Position numbers and translations under genes: made by a program
Notes under the pieces: model-generated
Databases searched by the model: none
What the model was told of the DNA's origin: nothing
The model's input: only the letters and a program-made list of their open reading frames with translations
Shown: positions 23,571 to 35,068 of the stretch, one piece after another
Layout: each line of letters begins with the position of its first letter
How positions within the stretch are numbered: position 1 is the first letter of the stretch
Assembly (NCBI RefSeq): GCF_018691265.1
Contig: NW_024881321.1
Coordinates: 22,046,198-22,110,197 of the forward strand
Reading direction: 5' to 3'
DNA from: Tyto alba
Taxonomy: Eukaryota > Chordata > Aves > Strigiformes > Tytonidae
DNA length: 64,000 nucleotides

Positions 23571-23804
23571 CCTGGGTGTTTGTCCTTCTCACAACTCCTC
23601 CTCACAAGTCCAATCCCCCTCTCAGGTTCCCCTTCTTAAATATGTTATCACAGAGGTGAGACCACCATCGCTGATTGGCTCAGCCCTGACCAGAGGTGGG
23701 TCTGACTTGGAGACTATGGAGCTCTAGAGAAGCTTCTCACAGGAGGCACTGCTGTGGCCCCCTCCCTGGCTACTAAAAAACCCACGCCACAGAAACCCAG
23801 CACA

Positions 23805-24459
23805 CTTAGTTTGTCAAATTTGCAAGTATATTAGTTGCACATGTCTAAAAGTGATATAAGAGAAATAAATAACAATTCTTTTAAAATTACTGTGGTGAAA
23901 TGCAAGAGTTATTTCCAAGATATTCTTTAAGCTAAACAAAAGCCTTGTAACATCTTAAATTAAGAATTTCTAAGTATGTCTGTGAGAGATTGTGCAACAG
24001 GATTTTCATCTCTGTGTTCTTCCTTGCAGTTTATATATTGAGTTGGATCTTAGAATAAGTTTGTTTTGTTTTTTGTTTTTTTTTTTTTTTCTCCAAAATT
24101 AAAAAAAGAAAAAAATTATGTCAGGAGGTTTTTTCTAATGGAGTTTTAGAGACAGCAAATGTTAAATAGTTGTTGAGGTGGTTCAATTTGCTCTAATTTC
24201 CAGAAGGACAGGGATCCTAAAGCTTTGCACAGAGAGTTCTTCAAGCACTTTTCCACTGAGCTCCACTCTGTTTCATCATATATATATATTTTTAAAATCC
24301 TAAGTAGATATAAAAATAATTTGTAATGCTTTTGTCATTCATACAGGGATATCATATCAGTTCATACACATTTCAGTATTTTACCTCATATTACACTACA
24401 AATAGAAAAATAATCATGACTGATAATGACTCAACAATTGAGTTATTCAGAAATAATAG
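23805..24459. other. AT-rich gap between LTRs
   Basis: No gene seen. T-rich tract at about 24061-24091 and (TA)n near 24281-24292. Confidence 0.5.
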
Positions 24460-24927
24460 TGTCGTGGTTTGGGCCTGGTCAGCAGCCAAACACCACACAG
24501 CCACTCTCTCCCTCTTCTCTTCCGGCAATGAGAAGGGACAGAGAGCCAGGCTTAGGGTTTGAGATAGGACTGGGATGGGGAAAAAATCCCCCTTTATGGT
24601 CACGAGCAAAAGGCAGACTCATTAGGGGAAGAAAAAAAGAACATACATTTATTACAGACACTACCAACACATAACAGAGTAGGACAGTGAGAAGCATTGT
24701 CACATCTTGAGAACACCTCCCCCACACCCCTCCCTTCTTCCTGGGCTCAGTTCTGCTCCCAATATCTCTACCTCCTCCCCCAGCACCACAGGGGCAGGGA
24801 ATGGGGGGGTGCAGTCAGTGCTGCCGCTTCTTCCAACTTCGGTGGGGGAAGATTCTCACAGGAGGCCACCCCTATATCCCCCTCCCCTGCTACCAAAAAA
24901 CCCCACCACTCACTCAAACACAGGATA
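24460..24927 (-). mobile_element. Deleted solo LTR (468 bp), promoter region lost
   Basis: The plus strand starts TGTCGTGGTTTGGGCC and ends 'ctcaaacacaggata', the reverse complement of the TGTCCTGGGTTG family (7676 and 20795 copies). Flanks AATAG (24455-24459) and ATTAG (24928-24932) form a 5 bp duplication with one mismatch. About 580 bp present in the full copies is missing at about 24840-24860, and with it the CCAAT and TATA motifs. The polyadenylation signal (plus 'tttatt' near 24650) remains. Confidence 0.85.
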
Positions 24928-25220
24928 ATTAGGATTCAAACTTCTGTAAGATAGTGCTCACTTAAGCATGGAACGTAGTGTAGAGGAATACTCTGATAAA
25001 ATCAGCGTGTTGTATTTAGAGCTTTTTTGGAAAGATGTACCTAAGAATTCCATTTTAAGACAACATTATGAAATTGTGCAAAAAGGTTCTGCAGAAGTTG
25101 AGTTTTTGATCACTATGGGCAATTTTGTTGTTGCTACTGTTGTTTTCAGAATTTTGCTTTTTGGGAAGATTAAAAAAGTGGTTTCTTGTTTTTTGTTTTT
25201 GTTTTTTCATTCTACATGAG

Positions 25221-25817
25221 TGTCCTGGTTTGCGCAGGAATAGAGTTAATGTTCCTTTCTGGTAACTAGAATAGTGCTGTCTTTTAGATTCAGCATTGGG
25301 TTTGGTATGAGAAGAATGATGATAGCACACTGATGTTTTCAGCTGCTACTGAGACTTCAAGGACTCTCTGACTCCCCATGTTCTGTCTGTGCACAAGGGC
25401 ACAGGAAGCAGGGAGGGAGCACAGACAGAGCACCAAACCCAAATTGGCCAATTAAATGTTCCATGTCATGTAACGTCATGCTCACTATATAGATGAAGTG
25501 TGGTTGGGAAGGGGGAGGGGAGTTCTTTCGCTCTCGCTTCTGGGATTGTGATTGTGGGATCTTGGTATTTCGGGATCACTCGCCAGGAACAGGCTGGGTA
25601 TTGATCAGTGGGAGGTGAGAAATTGCACTGTGCATTGCTCATTTATATTTTCTATTACTGTAATTGTTTTCATTTTATTACTATTATTAAACTGTTTCTA
25701 TCTCAACCTGCGAGTCTCCCTTTACCCCTCCAATTCCATCCCCCATTCCCAGTTTGGGGGGAGGGTGGGTGATCCGCTGCGGGGTGGTTGGCTGCCAACC
25801 AGGCTCAAACCACACCA
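25221..25817 (+). mobile_element. Solo LTR, 597 bp, perfect TSD ATGAG
   Basis: TGTCCTGGTTTGCGCAGG start and 'aaaccacacca' end, with ATGAG at 25216-25220 and 25818-25822. It has 'cactatatagatgaag' (TATA-like, about 25484) and ATTAAA near 25686, followed by 'tctcaacctgcgagtctccc', a block shared with 51787-52277. No internal retroviral sequence. Confidence 0.9.
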
Positions 25818-25993
25818 ATGAGGGTGGAGAAACATAGAAAATGCACACTGTCTTAGAGAACAGAAATCCTTATTCAACAGTCATGTTCACTATGTACTTA
25901 AACAGTCTTAAAAAATTTCTTTCAGGGAACACTATGTTAATTTCTTAAAACTTTTATCCTGTCAAGTGTTTCAGAACAACTTGTGACATGCTG

Positions 25994-26200
25994 AATCATA
26001 GTATCATAGAATAATTTAAATTGGAGGGAGCTCCTGGAGGTCATCTGGTCCAACCTCATGCTCAAAGCAGACTAGCTTCAAAGTTAGAGTGGGTTGTTCA
26101 GCCTTATCTGGCTTTGTTTCGACCATCTCCAGGGTGACAATTCCGCAGCCTTCGTGGGTAACTTTTTCCAATAATTTTACCATGCCTTTAACTGAGATGA
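25994..26200 (-). repeat. CR1 3' end fragment
   Basis: The plus strand reads 'aatcatagtatcatagaata', 'tggagggagctcctggagg', 'tcatctggtccaacctcatg' and later 'accatctccagggtgacaa', the reverse complement of a CR1 3' terminus. It is short, diverged and truncated. Confidence 0.8.
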
Positions 26201-27411
26201 GATAGTGATGTTTAGAATAGTGACTTGCTACTATCCTCCTCCTTGAACAAAAGTACCATTAGGTATTCTATTCATAGCTTTTCATCCTCTTAATAACTTG
26301 TTTCTTTAACTCAAACTATTTGTCTTTAACTTTCATAACATTCATAGTGTACCCTCATACTACATTAATCCCCTAAACCATAATGCCACCCTAATGGCCT
26401 CTATGACCCTAACACCATTTTTCTTCAAATACCTTCAGAGCTTTTTCTCACACACAGGTTTTTGCATTCAGAAATATCTCCAAAATCTCTTATGTAACTA
26501 TTTTATCGTTCTTGCTAATGTGCCTTTGTGTTATTCCCTTTCTGAAGCAGTAGCATCTGTGGCACAATTAATAATGTTGAGACCTTTGTTCATTTTACTG
26601 AACACAACCCCTTCATGTATTCATATGGCAGAGGTGATCTACCACATTTCTTTACTGTTTCTTTATTTGAATTATCACATATAAAAATCATTAGTTCTTA
26701 AGAGCAGGGTGGAGGGTATACCTAAACAAATACTTAGACTTTGAACCCTTGAAAATAAAAGCAAAACCAAGAAAATACAGTAATTCTTCTATTTTATGCT
26801 TCCATCTCTGATAGATAGTAGTACAAAATCAAGAGCTGTAAAAAAATAGCTGTTTACCTTGCTCAGTGCTTCTCATTCAGGTTTTCAATGGATTTGCAAA
26901 GTAAATTAAGGATCATTTACTAGGCTAACAACTTTAGTAGCAATCACAGATAATCATTCCTTCTTCTCCAGCAGGAGAGAAGCTGGACATGAACAACCAG
27001 ATAGGAATATCTGAATAACTGAATTTTGATTGATGACTTGACTGGAAAATTATTAACATTGAACTGAATTATTTTTTTCCCCCAAAATTATTATTTCCAA
27101 AATGAAAACCTAACAGATTTCACTTGTTTGGTGTGAAACATTCCCCTTCACACAAAATAGAACAGAAACTCTGGATGACTCAGAAAGTGATGCCAGTGCA
27201 TAAAAAAATGTATATTATCATCGAATATTTTTGGTGTCTCCTTATATCAAAACATTCAACAGTTGGCTCCTGTTTTGCTCGCACCAGGCTATTTGGGGGA
27301 ACCAAATAGATATAAGTACACTAAAATGAAGATGCATGTGTAACAACTAGCGAGCATAAGAAAGATGTACATTCATACACCCCTCTATGCCTGAAGAAAT
27401 GTAAGAACTAG

Positions 27412-27652
27412 TCACTTTGACTTTGTTATATTCTTAAATTTAGTACTGTCTGCAACAGGAAGAGGCTTCAAGGCTACAAAATCCCCCAATTCATCTTTTC
27501 TAAAAATGAATGCTTTTACATCTACTGTCTTCATTCGTGTGACTAATTTTGTGTTACAATGGTTAGGAAAGCAGAGGTTTGTTTTCTTATGGTTTTCTTG
27601 TCTCCGGGTGAAGCAATTTAATATGTCACTGGAGAAGGTAGCTTTATGCCTT
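27412..27652 (-). other. Coding-like terminal frame with splice-like start
   Basis: On the minus strand 'ggattttataacag' precedes an open stretch of 79 codons that ends in TGA at 27412-27414. The composition is mixed and polar and looks protein-like, for example KAFIFRKDELGDFVALKP and the end KFKNITKSK. The acceptor tract is weak. No domain is recognised. It lies downstream of the candidate exon at 30239 on the same strand, but the phases do not join directly. It may be chance. Confidence 0.2.
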
Positions 27653-28739
27653 CTGTTATAAAATCCTTGACACAAAACCCTTCCTCCTCCCCATTCTACA
27701 TCATTTCACAGAAGTGCTTAGTTCCTTTCCTGATTGAGAAATCAACACATCTGCTTTCAGTAAACATCCTCATTTGTGAATTCATTAAATTATTTTAAAT
27801 ATATAACATCTTGATGCATGCACTATGCAAGTTATAAAACAGAGATACAAGGTTTTGGTGCCACTTGAATGTATCCTTCCAAGACTGAAATTCTAACACT
27901 TGGTTTGTCTGTCGGACTGACTTTTATTTACCCAATATCCACAATGTGATACTATATTTCATATATGTGATGGCAAACTATAGACTAGTAAATTTCTGAA
28001 AAGGAAAGTTCTTAATATTTTCCATTTCATGAGTAAATATTTTGTCAGAAGTAATGCTATTTGTAAAACAAAATATGAAATACGTTGCACTGTATATACA
28101 ATTGTTGGTGAATCAAATACACGGCCACAAGTTTTGCATACACTTTATTGTACTGAAGTGAATAGGTTTCTACTGAAATGTGGTATGTTGCCAGACCTAC
28201 TAATCTACCTTTCACTGATGATGCAAAAGCACTGCCATAAGTCATTCTGAAGTACACACAATTCTCTGTGTCCTACAATATCATGCAGCTGAAATTATTT
28301 GTAAACAAAACCAATTAAAGTAAATATGCTTGCCAGACAATGGAAAATATATTTATCTGAAGCAAGTCTAGTTCCAAATTGTAATTATACAGAGTCCCTC
28401 TAAATTTTATATTAATTTTCAGTTCTGCAGAACTGGATATATAGAATAATTATTTTAAATTCATAAATATGAATTCTCACCACTTGTTTCTTAGATGATT
28501 TGATGTGAAAGGAAAAATTTTTGTATTTCTAAAATTATGTTCCAGAAATTGCTATAAAAATTTAAGACTTAAAATTTATGCTCAGCACAAGCTGAAAAAT
28601 TAATTTAAAAAATTGGGTATCACTAAGAAAAATTAGATCTAACAGGATAGTTCTAACATCGAACAAGTTGGCACTGCAGGGAAAATGTAAAATGTAACAA
28701 AAAAATGTTTTAAGATTTGTAGCCATTTAGAAACCATTG

Positions 28740-29327
28740 TGATGGTTTTGGCTGGGATAGAGTTAATTTGCTTCATTGTAGCTAGTATGAGGCTATGTTT
28801 TGGATTTGTGCTGTAAACAGTGTTTATAGCACCGAGATATTTCTGTTAGGGCTGAGCAGTGCCTAGACAGAGTCAAGGCCTTTTCTGCTTCCCACACTGC
28901 CCCACAAGTGAGTAGGCTGAGGGAGCGCAAGAAGTTGGGAGAGGACACAGATGGGACAGCTGACACCAACTGACCAAAGGGATATTCCATACCATACGAT
29001 GTCATGTTCAGCAATATAAAGCTGGGGGAAGAAGAAGTAAGGGGGCGGAGCATGTTCAGAGTGATGGCGTTTGTCTTCCTAAGTAACTGTTACGCATGAT
29101 GGAGCCCTGCTGTCCTGGAGATGGCCTATGAGAAGTGTGAGTGAATTCCTTGTTTTACTTGGCTTGTGTGCATGGCTTTTTCTCTGCCTATTAAACTCTC
29201 TTTATCTCAACCCATGAGTTTTCTCAATTTTACTCTTCCAATTCTCTTCCCTGTCCCACCGGGGAGTAGTGAGCGAGTGAGCAGCTGTGTGGTGTTTAGT
29301 TGCTGGCTGAGGTTAAATGGCAACCAC
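28740..29327 (+). mobile_element. Solo LTR, about 588 bp
   Basis: TGATGGTTTTGGCTGGGATAG start, 'aagaagttgggagagg' in the middle, 'cctattaaactctctttatc' (ATTAAA) near 29190 and 'gctggctgaggttaaa' near the end. It is closely related to 31409-31998 and 3945-4527. The exact 3' end and the duplication are unclear (CATTG at the left; 'tctat' at the right). Confidence 0.82.
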
Positions 29328-31408
29328 CATCTATTATGCCTGTTCTATGAAATCTTTGAAAATGGGACCTGACAGACTGTTTATTGATTTCCAACCCCAC
29401 CCCCTCACCTCCCCCCTGGCTAAAAACAGATTAAGAGAAGGTTTTCAGGTTAAGAGAATGTACCTGTGTTAGGAGACATTGTAATGCTTTTTGTTCTCTG
29501 TAAATATTCTACTTTGGTTTTTTTTTTCTATGATAATATCAGAAGAGAACATGTTCCAGAGGACGAAGGACTATGTCCTGAAAAGGAAGGCATTGAAAAG
29601 GGAAAAACAGTTCATAATATTTCTACAAAATGTCAAAAACCACACAACTCCATAAACTCACCTAAAAGAATTAATCCAATAAAGTGAATGTATGTTCCTA
29701 GAAGCATATAAACACAGTGATCAAAATGTCCAAACGTAAAAAGTCCTTTACAGAGCCTAAACTGGAAGCACTTTAAAAAGTTTTGAATGTTCAGAAACTG
29801 TTGATTATCTACTTCTGGAGAATATCCTTTAAGTCATCTCAAGTCACGCACGGAAAGAATTACTGAGTTCTAAAACTATTGACTAGAATTTTTCTGTCTT
29901 TATGTGCAATACAACCACACTTTATCTTAATGTATCTTGGAGATTTTAATTAATAATGTATTGAAATGAGGCAAGATGCAGGATTTTTCTTTCCTCTGAA
30001 AAAGACATCTAACCAAAAAAAAAAAAAAAAAAAACCAAAACAACAAAAACCAACCCATTGCATATGTTTCACAGAGCATTTATACAAAACAGATTTGCTT
30101 TCTGATGACTCTTTTTGCTGTGAAGATCTTGTGGTAGTTATCATACCAGATTTCCTGATCTGAACAAAGTTATTTTATTCATCATCCCAAATCAGCTCTC
30201 CCTCCCACCCAGCTGAATGATGTAGAATTGTCACTTACAGCAATGAAAAACATAAGTGCAAGCAGAGTTTTGTATGATTTGTTGATTCTGGCTTCTTCTG
30301 TCTTCTTGCAGCTGCTATGGTCTGAAGTGTTAGATCCTCCTCTTGAGCTGGGTTTCAGAATAATATTTATTTGCTTGTAATTCAATAAAAAAAAAAAAAA
30401 TTGTCAATGATGTCCACCTTCAAGGGTGAATGCACTGGGATAATTAACAAAACCAGCAAGACAGAGTTTCAAGAATTATTCACAAGAATCACAGACAAAT
30501 ATCTTATTTCAATACATAGTATAAAATATTAACTGGGACACTATAATTGTACATAGACTAGACAAAGCAGAAATTAATTAAAGATGATCAGATCTTTCTT
30601 ACTATCAGACTAGCAAGCAATTTAAAGAGGATCTGTAGCATTACTTGAGAAGCAAAGGCCTACATTTTCAGAAATATTCAGTATTGACTAATATTCTTCA
30701 TTTAGGAACAGCTGACTTTATCATCATTAAAATGAGAGAATAATTAAATCATTGAGAGCTTTTGGAAAATTTCATCTATCAAGACTCTTACTCCTAGTAG
30801 GAAGCACTGAGGCAGTTTCCAATTCAGTCATTGGTACATGATATTATGATAATGAACTTGAAAGTTTTAAGCCTACTAATCCAAGACTAATCAGTAAGTT
30901 TCTGTCAGTTGTTTTTTCTTTAAATCTAGATATAGTAAGCAGCCTGTGATTACAATCAACTCTGCTCTTATTTCATACTATAGTCTGTATGTGTGCTCTT
31001 ATTTCATACTATATCCCCTAACAGTGTAGGACTTGTCTAATGATGATCCTGCATTGCTATTTACATTACCAGTTAAGAAATCTAACTTATTAAATATGAA
31101 ATATTATACCAGCGTTTGTCCAGAATGTCTCTGTGGTCTCTCTATTGTCTACAAGGCTTTGCAAAAAAAGCATAGTTTAGATGTTGTATGAACCTGACAC
31201 ATTTAATATATGACTCCACACTGGAGGCAGGCAAGAGGAATTATCCAGCTCCTTGGATTATGTAAACAGGATCTCATCTATTAGGACATCCTTCTATTCT
31301 ATTGACTACTGATAGCACATAAGTGTAATAGTGAAACAAATAAACAAGTTTTATTTAGTAAAACTTTTAGCGTAGCATCCATCTAACAAATTTTTTTATA
31401 AGAAGTTG
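29328..31408. other. AT-rich intergenic stretch
   Basis: Holds an A20 run at 30015-30034, a duplicated 19-mer 'gctcttatttcatactata' at about 30964 and 30994, and the exon-like segment at 30239-30373. Nothing else is recognised. Confidence 0.45.
30239..30373 (-). other. Candidate coding exon, membrane-protein-like
   Basis: On the minus strand a T14 tract and '...ttacaag' lead into 45 open codons that end ATTGCT|gtaagt, a strong donor (plus 'acttac' at 30233-30238). The product has a hydrophilic, Ser-rich half (SSRGGSNTSDHSSCKKTEEA) followed by a hydrophobic run (YKTLLALMFFIA), as at the start of a membrane helix. It begins in phase 0, which matches the end phase of the candidate exon at 37060. 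The acceptor AAG is not a preferred one. Protein family not recognised. Confidence 0.3.
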
Positions 31409-31998
31409 TGCTGGTTTTGCCTGGGATACAGTTAATTTTCTTCTTAGTAACTCATGCATGGGGCTATGTTTTGGATTTATACTGGAAACAGTGTTGCTAA
31501 TACAAGGATGTTTTAGCTCTTTCTGAGCAGCGCTTACACAGAGTCAAGGTCTTTTCTGCTTCTCACACCACCTGAGAATGAGTAGGCTGGGGGTGCACAA
31601 GAAGTTGGGAGGGGACACAGCTGGGACAGCTGACCCCAGCTGACCAAAGGGATATTCCATACCATGCGGTGTCATGCTCAGCATATAAATATGGGGGAAG
31701 AAGAAGGAAGGGGGCGGGGCATGTTCAGAGTTATGGTGTTCTGTCTTCCTGAGTCACCATTACATGTGATGGAGCCCAGCTTTCCTGAGCACCTGCCTGC
31801 TGATTGGAAGTGATGAGTGAATTCCTTGTTTTGCTTTGCTTGTGTGCACAGCTTTTTCTTTACCAATTAAACTGTCTTTATTTCAACCCATGAGTTTTCT
31901 ATTTTTACTTTTCCAATTCTCTTCCCTATCCCACTGGGCAGGGAGTGAATCAGCGGCTGTGTGGTGCTCTAGTTGCTGGCTGGGGTTAAACCATGACA
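31409..31998 (+). mobile_element. Solo LTR, about 590 bp
   Basis: TGCTGGTTTTGCCTGGGATAC start, 'aagaagttgggaggggaca' and 'gacagctgaccccagctg' in the middle, 'aattaaactgtctttattt' (ATTAAA) near 31867, end 'ggggttaaaccatgaca'. Same family as 28740 and 3945. Flanks AGTTG and GCAGT are not a clear duplication. Confidence 0.85.
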
Positions 31999-33009
31999 GC
32001 AGTATAGATGTCTAAAATTACCCTAGCTGCTGTTCTCCAGAGAAGCACATTTATAAAGTACAATACATCTGACCTAATTTGGACTGTTACAGTAGGTTGA
32101 GTTAAATTTTTGCTTTTGTTTGTTTCATTCTATTGATTATAAGGTGATGCCAGAAATATCAGTTTATATATAAACTCAGTAGTAAATATCTGAAGGTGGA
32201 TGAAATTAATCCCACTGATAGTTACAAATTTAAACAACGAAGATTACATGTGAAGCAAATCCAAATAATCATTTCATATACAATTTCTCTACCAGATACT
32301 GCTGTCTTGCTCTACATAATTTCCCTGAGCTGTATTGCCAGTCTTAGTTCTGGAGACTTGGGGTTGAAAGCAATTTATTTTCCTCTCAACACCATTCATC
32401 TGTCTCTACTCCCACATATATTCTGTTAGAAAAAATGAAGAAGTAAGTGACTTCTATTTGGTGCCAAATCTTGCATATTGAAAGAGCTTACCCCCCTCGT
32501 TCCACTGGCAAGCACAAGAGAACTTTTCCTCAGCCACTTATATTGTCAGCAAGGAAGGTGTCTGTGTTGTATAATGAATTATTTTTTTCCTGCAATCATT
32601 TTACCTTAACTTGCAGTTACTCATCTGGCTACCTACCCATTCTAATCTAATGTTGCTACTTGAAAATATCCAGAAATAATATCATGTATGATGATTTGGC
32701 ACTAAAAATCGCTGCTTCTTCAATTGCAAAAGGAAGTTGTATCCCTCATGTTCTTACTTAGTAACTGACATTCAGGTCACAGATCCTATTGCCCTTCTCA
32801 AAAATCAGTAAAATATAACACCGTTTTTTATAGAGTCTAGTACAATATATCCTACCTCATCTATAGAGAATGGTTTCCATGTTACTTTTGATATGTATAG
32901 GAGTGTTCTATAAAACATGTAAGCCTTTAGATAATAACTGTAGTGGGAATTACACTGTCCTTGTAAGACAAAGGAATGTATGTGGCGTATCAGTTTCACA
33001 TGATACTTG
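31999..33009. other. AT-rich intergenic sequence
   Basis: No gene or repeat recognised. The 60-77 codon frames at 32196-32650 have no domain. Confidence 0.5.
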
Positions 33010-33215
33010 GTGTGAGTTTCAGCACTGAGCACTGGCACAGATTGCTCAGAGAGTTTGTGGAGTCTTCATTCTTGGAGATATTCAAAAGCCATCTGGATGT
33101 AGTCTGAGGCAACTGGCTCTAGGTGGCCCTGCTTGAGTAGGGGGATTGGACAAGCTGACACCCAGAGGTCTTTTCCAACCTCATCCATTCTGTGATTATG
33201 TGATTTTGTGGTTCT
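33010..33215 (+). repeat. CR1 3' end fragment
   Basis: 'agcactggcacagattgctc', 'ttcttggagatattcaaaag', 'gtggccctgcttgagtaggg', 'tcttttccaacctca' and the terminal 'ttctgtgattatgtgatttt' match the last ~200 bp of a plus-oriented CR1. The element is 5'-truncated, which is usual for CR1. Confidence 0.85.
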
Positions 33216-35004
33216 TGGTCTGTGTGAGGAAAAAGGACACAACTCTTATACAGTCAGATTCTTTATTGATTTGTACAGAAGTAAAATTTTACCAGGCATG
33301 GGTCATGGAAAACTGAAGGTTCAAGGCTTGGAGAAGGAAGTGAAAAATGGAACTGAAGTAAGAAAGATTTACCTGTAAGCTAAATACTGAGATTGGAAGG
33401 ACCTAAACAGAGGAAGCAATTATTACTTACTGCATTCATTTATTTTATTCATCATAGCTATAGGATTTTCATGGAATTTTTAGTGATTGTGTTCTAAAGA
33501 CGGATTGCTGAAAGTTGATGAATAGCTATAATATAACTAAAGGACCAAATAACTAATGAGAACATATATTTGAAGTGTCAATCATGTCCTAAAGTTGATT
33601 ACTGCAGCATAATTATGATCCATTAATTCTGAATTTAAGAATGTATATGTGAATAGTTTTATAGGGTTTGTGCATACCTCCTTCTGCTGTGGAAGACAGG
33701 ACCAACTAAGAGGATAAGGGAAAAGCTGAACATTTACTTGCTCTTCTATTCTGAATAAAATATTATTTTTCCAAATTTTTCTTTTGAGCTTTTTCATTCA
33801 ATCCTCTCATGTTTTGCAATTTCATATGAACTTGTATGTTCAGTGAGAGATAGGAGGGCCCAGTAGCTCACAGAATGTTCCACATATTGTGTAACTGAAC
33901 TCTTTTTTACTTCCTTAGGACTCTGGTTTCTTTCTTTCCATCTGTGGTCTTTAATGTTGTGGAGAAGGGATTGGTTTGGGATTAATTATTACTTTTTTCT
34001 AATTTGTTTAATTTGCATTTTTTTTTTTTTTTAAAAAAGTACCTCTTTTAAAAAGTGAATTTAATGTCCAAAAAATCCATAAAATGTTCCAGAAATGCTA
34101 ACTTCTTTCTTTATTGGGAAAAGATACTTTGATGATTTACCCTTCACTCCTTTTTTCCATCCCTGTTGTCCTCCTAAATGCTGATCTGCCTCCTTACAGT
34201 TCTTAATCCTCTTAAAAATAAAACCAAAAGGCCTTTTCTTTTGTTGATATTGATACAGTCCACTAGCAGCTTGTTTGAAACTATCCTAGATACTCTCAAA
34301 TACCTTGGAAGAGGAACTGTCTGTAAAGGCTATTGCTCTCCCAACAAGTGGGAGAAGGTATAACCAAACTCCAAAACCTTGTCTTGTTGGGAGAGGAAAG
34401 GAGGAAAAACAAAACATGAGGGAAAGGAAGACTTTTCTGATACAATCATCATATAAATAGAGATAGAGTAGCAATGGTTTTATTTCTTCACCCATTTCTT
34501 ATACAACTGGTTTTAGACATATTATCTATTTTGGAGGTTATAATAAATGCTTGGGTTTATCTTTTAGTTTTACCTTAATCTATTTTGACTTGCATGTGAT
34601 TTCAGATGGCTGGATGACTCGAAGACATTCTTTATTCGGGATATTTAACCACAGTGCCAAAAACTGGGGCTCGGGGTAACTTAGCAAGTGTCCTATCTCT
34701 CCCAGAATACCCTCAGCTCTATCAAAAATGCTACTGAGGCCTTGCTGTTGAGCCACACAGACTACAAGGTGAGCTAGCACTATGAGGGTTTGAGATTCAG
34801 AACTGTCTGCCACAGACCATGTAGTGACATTGAAGGCTTTCTGTCACTCTGTTCAGATACATGAAGCCTGGGGCATAACAGGGAGTGTATTACATTTGTT
34901 CTTCATTACACAGTTTAGTTGTTGATGAAGGTTTCTTTTGCTTACTGACTCATTAATTATTCCCTAAACAGTCATTTCAGAACAACCATTCAGAGACGAC
35001 CTGA

Positions 35005-35068
35005 ATCAAAGTCTAAAAAAATCAAAGTCTAAAGAAATCAAAGTCTAAAGAAATCAAAGTCTAAAGAA
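35005..35068. repeat. Minisatellite, 4 x 16 bp
   Basis: Four consecutive copies of 'atcaaagtctaaagaa', the first with one change (aaaaaa for aaagaa). Confidence 0.95.

Larger units (their letters stand above)
22148..23804 (-). mobile_element. Solo LTR hosting a nested LTR
   Basis: The plus strand begins TGTCCCGGTTTAGG and ends 'aaacccagcaca', so the element begins TGTGCTGGGTTT on the minus strand. Flanks TTTAG (22143-22147) and CTTAG (23805-23809) form a 5 bp duplication with one mismatch. It is the same family as 10563-11552. It is split at 22893-23570 by another LTR; without that insert it is about 975 bp, close to the 990 bp sister copy. Minus-strand TATTTAAGAAGGGG lies near 23630. No internal genes. 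Confidence 0.87.
25823..28739. other. AT-rich intergenic stretch
   Basis: Apart from the CR1 fragment at 25994-26200 and the coding-like frame at 27412-27652, nothing is recognised. The 96-codon plus frame at 26394-26684 has no domain. Confidence 0.45.

Noticed and set aside
26350..26425. C/A-rich stretch that looked like a nuclear copy of mitochondrial DNA
   Set aside because: Only composition is suggestive. I could not match it to a mitochondrial gene in any frame.
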